From contig JAQXFF010000318.1 in assembly GCA_029250425.1 (NCBI GenBank), forward strand, positions 1 through 6,703: 6,703 nucleotides of DNA. The letters are read 5' to 3'. The position numbers were made by a program, and so were the translations under genes. Source of the DNA: Candidatus Thalassarchaeaceae archaeon (GTDB lineage Archaea; Thermoplasmatota; Poseidoniia; Poseidoniales; Thalassarchaeaceae). Below the pieces are notes generated by a model that was given only the letters and a program-made list of their open reading frames with translations, was not told the DNA's origin and did no database searches. Position 1 is the stretch's first letter, and each line of letters opens with the position of its first letter. This document shows, one piece after another, positions 1 through 5,190 of this stretch.

Positions 1-641
1 CCAACATAACGAACATCTTCGACAGTCAGTCTGCGGTAGAGATTCACAAGGCTCTCTCCAACCACTGGGTCAGAGCAACCAATGACGCGAGCCACTTGGC
101 GCACACCATGATTTGGATCACCTGGGTTGAATCGCTCAGGGCAATAGGCGACTTCGACATCCTTACCTTCAGAGAGCCCCAATTCTTCGAGAATTGGCAA
201 CCAAGTACTTGCAGTGACACCAGGATAAACAGTACTTTCGAGAATCACAACTTTCCGATTGCCCTTACCTGCCGCTTCAAACACAGCACGACCAGCACTC
301 TCAACATAGGTGAGATCGGGTTTGAGATCATCAGAAACCGGCGTAGGCACAGTCACGATTAGTACATCACATGCGGCGGTTGCTTCTGCCGTACTGCGGG
401 TAATGGTCCAACGTTCAGAATCTGGTGCAGGAATCATGTCGTCTAGGTCAGGGTCACCCAATGGATTTCGACCCTCGTGCAAGGCGTTGACGATTCGCTC
501 TGAAAGGTCCACTCCCCAGACATTGAACCCCGCGTCACGGAATCCAATGGCGGTAGGAAGTCCAACATATCCAAGCCCAATAATACCGACACTCAGATCA
601 CCAGAATCGGCCCGAGAGGCGAACGCAGCATCCCATCCCAT
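1..641 (-). CDS. Nucleotide-sugar 6-dehydrogenase (UDP-glucose/UDP-HexNAc dehydrogenase family), 3'-truncated by window edge
   Basis: This enzyme family performs the NAD-dependent four-electron oxidation of a nucleotide sugar (UDP-Glc, UDP-GlcNAc or UDP-ManNAc) to its uronic acid in the cytoplasm. I translated 213 codons from ATG at 641; the C-terminal half, including the catalytic Cys region, lies outside the window. Visible motifs are the Rossmann loop GLGYVGLP (about 22-29), an acidic residue ending the second strand (VDLS, D45), TVPTP (97-101), ESTVYPG (135-141) and the CPERFNPG block (167-174), which is typical of the WecC/TviB/WbpO branch rather than classical UDP-glucose dehydrogenase. 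An in-frame TGA lies 12-14 bases before the ATG, so the start cannot move far upstream. It is divergent from the 4-epimerase at 721, which suggests a shared glycan pathway. Family assignment is secure; the exact substrate is inferred. Confidence 0.93.
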   Translation of the reverse strand, partial: MGWDAAFASRADSGDLSVGIIGLGYVGLPTAIGFRDAGFNVWGVDLSERIVNALHEGRNPLGDPDLDDMIPAPDSERWTITRSTAEATAACDVLIVTVPTPVSDDLKPDLTYVESAGRAVFEAAGKGNRKVVILESTVYPGVTASTWLPILEELGLSEGKDVEVAYCPERFNPGDPNHGVRQVARVIGCSDPVVGESLVNLYRRLTVEDVRYV

Positions 642-720
642 GAATTTACGGCCTCACTCTTGCTTCATCAAGCCCTCGGTCGACCAAATGCATCAAAGTA
701 CGCCGCCCGTAGGGCGGCAT
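642..720. promoter_or_regulatory. Divergent intergenic region between the dehydrogenase and the epimerase
   Basis: These 79 bp separate two divergent start codons (641 on minus, 721 on plus) and must hold the promoters for both genes unless transcription starts further inside either gene. No convincing archaeal TATA/BRE is visible for either direction. A perfect 8-bp palindrome GGTCGACC (678-685) lies almost exactly midway and a second short one, ATGCAT, follows at 688-693. Either could be an operator, but palindromes this short can occur by chance. The role as promoter region is inferred from gene layout only. Confidence 0.45.
702..718 (+). promoter_or_regulatory. GC-only stem-loop abutting the epimerase start codon
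   Basis: A perfect 7-bp inverted repeat, GCCGCCC - gta - GGGCGGC, ends two bases before the ATG at 721. In an mRNA it would form an all-G/C hairpin with a three-base loop covering the position where a Shine-Dalgarno would sit, and no Shine-Dalgarno is seen. It could control translation, or be a protein-binding operator on DNA. If translation instead began at the in-frame ATG at 688, the hairpin would be coding. The repeat is seen directly; its function is inferred. Confidence 0.5.
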
Positions 721-1653
721 ATGCGCGTTTTCGTAACGGGTGGTGCGGGCTTCATCGGTTCGTACGTTTGCGAAACTTTGTTGCACTACGGCGCAGAAGT
801 CGTTGCATTCGATGATTTTTCAAGCGGTCATACCCGGATAGACGGTGCAACAATCATCGAAGGTGATGTTCGGAACTTTGACGCTGTACGCTCCGCGATG
901 TCTGATTGCACCCATATTGCACATCTTGCAGCATTGGCATCCGTACCAGCTTCTATCACAAATCCATCGTTATCGGAAGCCATCAATTTGCAGGGGACTC
1001 TCAATGTAATCGAGGCCGCCCATCAAGTGGGTATCAAGAGAATTGTATTCTCAAGTACAGCCGCCATCTATGGGGATGCCACAGATATGCCTGTGACAGA
1101 ATTGACTACAACAAATTGTCAATCCCCGTATGCTGAAGATAAATTGGCTGCCGAAGTGGCAGTCCTCCACTCTGGTATCGAAGCCATTTCTCTACGTTAT
1201 TTCAATGTCCACGGCCCTCGCCAAGATCCGAATGGTGCTTACGCTGCAGTCATTCCTACCTTCATTCAGATGTTGATGAATGGTAAATCTCCTACGATTT
1301 TTGGGACAGGTGAAGCGACCCGTGATTTCGTTAGTGTCTCTGATGTAGCCGCCCTCAATTTGATTGCATTGACAACCGATAATGAGGAAGCTCTTGGCCA
1401 AGTCTACAATGTCGCATCAGGTTCTACGATGTCAGTAATGGAACTATTCACTACACTACGTAATTTGTTGGGTGAAAAGGACCCCTCCATTGCAACAGTC
1501 GAGCCAATAATTGCCCCCTCACGCGAAGGTGATATTCTCCACTCATCAGCATCCATTGAAAAGGCTAGAAAACTTCTCGGATTTAATCCTGAGACGGATC
1601 CTCGCCGTGCTCTTTCTGCGACGGTAGAGGCGTATTGGGCGCAGCGCGATTAG
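721..1653 (+). CDS. NAD-dependent 4-epimerase/dehydratase (UDP-GlcNAc/UDP-GlcNAcA or UDP-glucose 4-epimerase type)
   Basis: This is an extended short-chain dehydrogenase of 310 residues, a normal length for the family. It would invert C4 of a UDP-sugar in the cytoplasm using bound NAD. Motifs in order: TGGAGFIGS (6-14) Rossmann loop, DDFSSG (31-36), GDV (48-50), HLAA (68-71), SSTAAIYG (111-118), catalytic Tyr137 and Lys141 in PYAEDK, RYFNVHGPRQDPNGAYAAVIP (159-179) and RDFVSVSDV. The NGAYAAVIP block recalls WbpP/TviC-type UDP-GlcNAc(A) epimerases. The residue before the catalytic Lys is Asp, where Ser or Thr is more usual. The ATG at 721 is chosen because it starts directly at the first Rossmann strand; the open frame continues upstream to 310 only as the antisense of the dehydrogenase. 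An ATG at 688 would add 11 residues. Its last 71 bp overlap the convergent membrane-protein gene. Substrate is uncertain; the adjacent dehydrogenase favours an N-acetylhexosamine(-uronic acid). Confidence 0.92.
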   Translation: MRVFVTGGAGFIGSYVCETLLHYGAEVVAFDDFSSGHTRIDGATIIEGDVRNFDAVRSAMSDCTHIAHLAALASVPASITNPSLSEAINLQGTLNVIEAAHQVGIKRIVFSSTAAIYGDATDMPVTELTTTNCQSPYAEDKLAAEVAVLHSGIEAISLRYFNVHGPRQDPNGAYAAVIPTFIQMLMNGKSPTIFGTGEATRDFVSVSDVAALNLIALTTDNEEALGQVYNVASGSTMSVMELFTTLRNLLGEKDPSIATVEPIIAPSREGDILHSSASIEKARKLLGFNPETDPRRALSATVEAYWAQRD

Positions 1654-2386
1654 GGGCTGGAGGGAAATCTCCACCCTCTCTGAAATCGTGGCCCCTACCG
1701 ACTAAATCACCTAGTTTTTCAACACCTGCCTCGATTAACTCCGGGTCGTTCTTTTCGGCATAATTCCAAGCTTCTTGCGATTTAATGTCGCGCACAAGGG
1801 TGGCTTCTTCAAGCAATTTTTCTCCCACGGTCAATTCACCTTCTAACCCTTCAAATTCAGGTCGAGGCGTCATGGCGTCAACACGTGGCATTCTTGATTC
1901 GATTGTATCCGCACCTGAACCTTCAGCGGGCCCTTTCGGATCTTCCCCCCGCGTCTTGTAAACAACTCGACCCCACTGATCCTTTTCCTTGGAAAGTGGC
2001 CCACCTTCATGGGGTCGCATTAACACATCCAGAATGTCAGAGCCTCCTGGAGCCCCGAGGATTCGAGCAGTAAAAGCTCGCCCTTCTTGATGCAACATAG
2101 GTGCAATATCAAGTCCTTCTAACAGCGCTTCATGGATACGCTTGTAGCGTTGATTACCGGAGACGCGTCCAAACACAAGACCAACCGATCCGGAGAAAAG
2201 CAGTAAGAGAATCGATTCTGGGTTGGACAGTGGAAGTTTGACAAGAAACAGTAACAACATTGTGAGGATTAATCCTGTTGGGACCCACAATACAGTTCGT
2301 TGTAAGATTAGATCCCTGTGGAGCCGTTTCATTTCATCGGCACCTAGGGGGGCCGCTCCGACCCAAATCAAATCGTCGTTTGCCAC
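1583..2386 (-). CDS. Two-helix membrane protein with long soluble C-terminal region, unknown function
   Basis: This 267-residue protein is not recognised. A short charged N-terminus is followed by two hydrophobic helices (about 31-49 and 57-73) separated by a short loop with a Pro-Leu-Ser-Asn-Pro turn. About 190 charged, Gly/Pro-rich residues follow. The Arg/Lys residues flanking both helices suggest that both termini are cytoplasmic. The soluble part is mostly acidic, has no Cys pairs or obvious catalytic motif, and ends in a Pro/Asn/Gln-rich tail. The start is GTG at 2386, supported by GAGGT six bases upstream. That element overlaps the TGA of the preceding gene, which is only 9 bp away, so the two are probably co-translated. 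The last 22 or so codons are antisense to the epimerase. The gene is probably real because of its length, clear membrane hairpin and coupled start; its function is unknown. Confidence 0.8.
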   Translation of the reverse strand: MANDDLIWVGAAPLGADEMKRLHRDLILQRTVLWVPTGLILTMLLLFLVKLPLSNPESILLLLFSGSVGLVFGRVSGNQRYKRIHEALLEGLDIAPMLHQEGRAFTARILGAPGGSDILDVLMRPHEGGPLSKEKDQWGRVVYKTRGEDPKGPAEGSGADTIESRMPRVDAMTPRPEFEGLEGELTVGEKLLEEATLVRDIKSQEAWNYAEKNDPELIEAGVEKLGDLVGRGHDFREGGDFPPAPNRAAPNTPLPSQKEHGEDPSQD

Positions 2387-2392
2387 AAAGAG

Positions 2393-2397
2393 ACCTC
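2393..2397 (-). promoter_or_regulatory. Shine-Dalgarno GAGGT deciding the GTG start at 2386
   Basis: On the minus strand GAGGT lies six bases before GTG at 2386 and shares bases with the TGA stop (2398-2396) of the upstream gene. It matches the archaeal anti-Shine-Dalgarno. Its position favours the GTG start over the internal ATG at codon 19, and suggests coupling with translation of the upstream coiled-coil gene. Confidence 0.7.
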
Positions 2398-3208
2398 AGG
2401 CGAAGTCAGCGTTGAAGGCTTCTATCCAATTATCCCCATTTTTCTTGTTTATTGGACGTGCTTTGAGTTTCAAATCAGGTATTGATGGGGTTTTTCGCGA
2501 AGGGCGTTCCGAAATCACAGGCATCGTGAGGCTCTGGGATAGATCTTCAGTACTACTCACCACAACAGAATCTTGTACAGAAACATTTGACGTCCGTGGT
2601 TCGAGTGCCAATCGATGCAATAGATCGGACATCGTCCGTTGCATCTCCCGACTTTGCTCCGCGAATGCTTCGGTCAGCCTACCACTTTCATCAGCAAGTT
2701 TACGCTGTGCTTGATGGGCTTCATTAGATTGAGACCCGAGTACCTGTTGCATTGAACGAATCATCTCATTCCAGCGTTGATTGACATCATCAGTTCGTTC
2801 ATCAAACTGGACAAGCATTTGTTCTTGAGCTTGAATAAGCCGTTGCGCCTCTTCCATCGCTCGTGCTTGAGCTTGCAAAGTTTCACGCTGACTTTCGATT
2901 AATCTTCGAGCCTCAGGGGCCCCAACAGAATCCCGTCGTTCCAATTCAGAAACAACAGATGAGAGTTCATGATGCTGTTTCCGCAAGTGATGATCCATTT
3001 TTCCGATTCGCGTATTTGCATCTTTTAACCGTAAATATTGCCCGTTAATGACGTACCTCAACCGTCGCTTTTCAGCACTATTTCTTGGTATTTCAAACAA
3101 CAACAATACGTAGGTACCAACAATGGCACCAAAGGCCCCATCGCCGATAATAATCGTAAGCCAAATTCCAGCCGCTAGGCCCGCTAAGATCGATACAAGT
3201 CTTGACAT
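2396..3208 (-). CDS. Membrane-anchored long coiled-coil protein, unknown function
   Basis: This 270-residue protein starts with two closely spaced hydrophobic helices (about 4-21 and 24-38, rich in Gly/Ala, with a Gly-Asp-Gly turn) and a basic stretch (42-51), implying a membrane hairpin with the remainder in the cytoplasm. Residues about 58-92 and 97-205 are Gln/Glu/Arg/Ala-rich and predicted coiled coil, with a Gly-Ala-Pro break near 96-98. Within the second segment the pattern RLI-x-(S/A)-Q recurs 21 residues apart (102 and 123). Residues about 205-255 are Ser/Pro/Thr-rich and probably disordered, then a short end, NWIEAFNADFA, may be a docking peptide. The layout loosely resembles the N-terminal part of RmuC, but no nuclease domain is present. 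ATG at 3208 is preferred; a TTG three codons upstream (3217) is possible. It is the probable co-translation partner of the following membrane gene. Confidence 0.82.
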   Translation of the reverse strand: MSRLVSILAGLAAGIWLTIIIGDGAFGAIVGTYVLLLFEIPRNSAEKRRLRYVINGQYLRLKDANTRIGKMDHHLRKQHHELSSVVSELERRDSVGAPEARRLIESQRETLQAQARAMEEAQRLIQAQEQMLVQFDERTDDVNQRWNEMIRSMQQVLGSQSNEAHQAQRKLADESGRLTEAFAEQSREMQRTMSDLLHRLALEPRTSNVSVQDSVVVSSTEDLSQSLTMPVISERPSRKTPSIPDLKLKARPINKKNGDNWIEAFNADFA

Positions 3209-3235
3209 CCCAATCAATTTATTCTGACTCTGGAC

Positions 3236-3244
3236 ACATATAGT
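3236..3244 (-). promoter_or_regulatory. Possible TATA-like element for the coiled-coil membrane gene
   Basis: On the minus strand the sequence CTATATG is centred about 32 bp before ATG 3208. An archaeal box A at that distance would give a transcript with a leader of only a few bases. It is a short match in a 67-bp spacer and could be chance; the gene might equally be read through from the upstream winged-helix-like gene. Confidence 0.3.
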
Positions 3245-3275
3245 CCAAAACGTGGGGAGTCCCGGGGACCCGCCT

Positions 3276-3887
3276 TCAGCCTAGGAAGAATTCGTTCTCA
3301 TCAACCTCAACGACGCTACCTTGCTCAAGCAACCATTCGAGAGCCTCAACCAATTCTTCGGTATCAATTCCACGTGGGACAAGAGCCAATCCCAATGACT
3401 CCAAAGTAACTGGCAATTCGCCATCAGCAGCCTTACTCTCGAGGTGTACCAATATGGACTGGGCGCAGATTGCGAGCAGCGGATCATCTCCAACTTCATC
3501 CGAGAGGTAATTCATATGGGCGGACGCAGGGTGTAATTCCCAATCATTGTCATCAACATCGTCACTGTTTTCAATCGGACGATTGGGGCTAAACACATCG
3601 AACAGATTGCATTGTTTTGTCCCCCCCTCATTGAGTTCGACATCACGACCAATCCGATTGGCAAGTGCCTCCAATCGAGAGATTCGTTGTTCTAAGCGCA
3701 TCTTCTCTCGACCTAGGTTTGCTTCGATAATTTTCATTTCTTCATTGGCTCTTTCAATCAGCCATGCATTCATGTCCCAATCCGGGTCAAGTCGAAGCAT
3801 GGTGTCCCATAGGCGTTGTAACTCATCGGGTAGAGTTGAAGCATCCAGCCTTGGGCGCTCATCATGATCGGGTGGGCTTCCGGACAT
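3276..3887 (-). CDS. Coiled-coil protein with C-terminal winged-helix-like domain and PIP-box-like peptide, unknown function
   Basis: With ATG at 3887 this is 203 residues. Layout: disordered N-terminus (1-18); helical part rich in Trp/Leu (19-42); coiled coil (43-80, with the heptad-like run EQRISRLEALANRI); a linker containing QCNLFDVF (92-99); an acidic stretch of Asp/Glu/Asn (106-117); and a C-terminal domain (136-203). In the last domain, helices followed by LEWLLEQGSVVEVDENEFFL look like the recognition helix and beta wing of a winged helix. The linker peptide resembles the Q-x-x-h-x-x-a-a PCNA-binding box, with Val at the first aromatic position. The start is uncertain: ATG at 3968 adds 27 residues, but would leave only about 29 bp to the divergent dehydrogenase start, too little for two promoters. 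An ATTTAC element about 25 bp before 3887 also supports the shorter form. DNA binding and PCNA contact are inferences. Confidence 0.78.
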   Translation of the reverse strand: MSGSPPDHDERPRLDASTLPDELQRLWDTMLRLDPDWDMNAWLIERANEEMKIIEANLGREKMRLEQRISRLEALANRIGRDVELNEGGTKQCNLFDVFSPNRPIENSDDVDDNDWELHPASAHMNYLSDEVGDDPLLAICAQSILVHLESKAADGELPVTLESLGLALVPRGIDTEELVEALEWLLEQGSVVEVDENEFFLG

Positions 3888-3997
3888 CTTCGGGAACGGT
3901 GTAATGACGGTAAATGAAGAGTTCGTTTGGACACTGCCTTTTTTGAGTGGATAAAGGGATGCACTCATTCATGTAGGGGGAACGATTGGCGAGCCTC
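3888..3997. promoter_or_regulatory. Divergent promoter region of winged-helix-like gene and dehydrogenase
   Basis: About 110 bp separate ATG 3887 (minus) from ATG 3998 (plus). On minus, CATTTACC (3909-3916) lies about 25 bp before 3887, as expected for box A of a leaderless transcript. On plus, ATAAAG (3951-3956) lies about 45 bp before 3998, and GGGGG (3976-3980) lies five bases before an alternative TTG start at 3986. None of these is a strong consensus. If the minus gene really begins at 3968, most of this interval is coding. Confidence 0.35.
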
Positions 3998-5188
3998 ATG
4001 ACGTCCTATACCTTGGCCCTCTTGCCTGGCGATGGGATTGGCCGAGATGTAATGGCCGAGGCCGAGAAGATACTCTCTGTAGTTGAACAATTCACACCTA
4101 TTTCATTGGTTCTGAACAAAATTTCTTGCGGTGGGCAGCATTACCTAGAAACAGGCGAAGAATGGTCAAAAGGTAGTTTTGAATTCTGCCGTGATGAGGC
4201 AGATGCAATTTTACTCGGTGCTGTAGGATGGCCAGGGGCAATTACCGAAGATGGTGATTTGGCGGGCGGCTCGGTTATTCTCGGATTACGAAGTGGCTTA
4301 GATCTCTATGCAAATGTCCGCCCAATTCGATTGTACGAAGGCGTCCGCCACAAAATACACGGCGAATTCACTCAGGTTTGGAAGCCTGGAATGGTGGACA
4401 TGCTCATCATTCGAGAGAATACAGAAGGCCTCTACCACGCACTCCTTCGTCGTTCTGCTGACAAGGCACAAGGCAGGGAAGGCTGGGAACCAACTACAAT
4501 GGAATTCCCTGGCCTTGAGGGCGAAGTTGCTTGGGACCCCCGACCTATTTCGCGCAGCGGAAGTGAGCGAGTAATTCGGTACGCGTTTGAAGCGGCTCAA
4601 CGCCGCAATGGTGCTCCCGGTGATGGGAAAACACGTGTTACGTGTGTCGATAAATCAAATGTCACACGAGGTTGCCAACTGTTCAATCAAATTTATCATG
4701 AACTTTCAGAAGGCTATCCAGATACTGAAAAAGACCATGCATATATCGATGCATTTTGCATGTGGGCAGTGCGCAATCCTGAATTTTATGATGTGGTTGT
4801 TACTCCAAATATGTTTGGCGATATTAGCACAGATTTAGCAAGTGTATTGCAGGGTGGAATGGGAATCGCCGCCAGCGCTAATCTGGGTGACAGCCACGGA
4901 ATGTTTGAACCAGTACATGGATCTGCACCCAAATATGCAGGTCAAAACACAACCAATCCAATGGCGATGATTAACAGTGTTACATTGATGTTTGATTGGT
5001 TGGGTGATACGAAGGGTGACGCAGATTGTAAAGCAATTGCCAATTTCATTGACATGGCAGTTTCTCAGACATTGATGAGTGATGCGCTAACCTATGATTT
5101 GGGTGGCTCCTCAGGGACCAGTGAGGTAGGCGACACCATCGCTGAAATTCTCAGTTCTCTTTTACGAAAGCATTTCGCAACCGTTTGA
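3998..5188 (+). CDS. Beta-decarboxylating dehydrogenase of the isocitrate/isopropylmalate/tartrate family, probably NADP-dependent
   Basis: This 396-residue enzyme would oxidise and decarboxylate a malate-type (2R,3S) hydroxyacid using Mg2+/Mn2+ and NAD(P). Seen: LLPGDGIG (8-15); substrate Args R98, R108 and R139; the YANVRP block (104-109); RENTEGLY (139-146) with catalytic Tyr146; DKSNV (218-222) with catalytic Lys219; metal Asp251, Asp275 and Asp279; and the family signature from NMFGD (271) to GGMG (289). EPVHGSAPKYAGQ (304-316) places Lys312-Tyr313 where E. coli isocitrate dehydrogenase has its NADP-selecting Lys344-Tyr345; NAD enzymes usually have Asp there. The pocket helix before R98 has Ser92 as in isocitrate dehydrogenase, but Ile94-Leu95 as in isopropylmalate dehydrogenase, so the substrate is unresolved. 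An insertion (about 159-190) sits between the Tyr and Lys motifs. The start may instead be TTG at 3986, which has a GGGGG five bases upstream. The stop is two bases from that of the convergent gene. Confidence 0.93.
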   Translation: MTSYTLALLPGDGIGRDVMAEAEKILSVVEQFTPISLVLNKISCGGQHYLETGEEWSKGSFEFCRDEADAILLGAVGWPGAITEDGDLAGGSVILGLRSGLDLYANVRPIRLYEGVRHKIHGEFTQVWKPGMVDMLIIRENTEGLYHALLRRSADKAQGREGWEPTTMEFPGLEGEVAWDPRPISRSGSERVIRYAFEAAQRRNGAPGDGKTRVTCVDKSNVTRGCQLFNQIYHELSEGYPDTEKDHAYIDAFCMWAVRNPEFYDVVVTPNMFGDISTDLASVLQGGMGIAASANLGDSHGMFEPVHGSAPKYAGQNTTNPMAMINSVTLMFDWLGDTKGDADCKAIANFIDMAVSQTLMSDALTYDLGGSSGTSEVGDTIAEILSSLLRKHFATV

Positions 5189-5190
5189 AT

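Noticed and set aside
96..362. 88-codon plus-strand open frame
   Set aside because: It is the complement of the dehydrogenase coding region and its product has no recognisable features.
310..720. N-terminal extension of the epimerase reading frame by 137 codons
   Set aside because: The Rossmann motif starts immediately after ATG 721, and most of the extension (310-641) is antisense to the clearly conserved nucleotide-sugar dehydrogenase.
2223..2714. 163-codon plus-strand open frame spanning two minus-strand genes
   Set aside because: It crosses a coupled gene junction that has a good Shine-Dalgarno on the other strand, and its Ser/Arg-rich product looks like an antisense translation.
3888..3968. 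Longer start (ATG 3968) for the winged-helix-like gene
   Set aside because: It would leave under 30 bp between divergent starts and adds residues without recognisable structure. It is kept only as an alternative.
4298..4600. Open frames on both strands inside the dehydrogenase
   Set aside because: Every conserved motif of the dehydrogenase runs uninterrupted through this interval in its own frame; the others are shadows.
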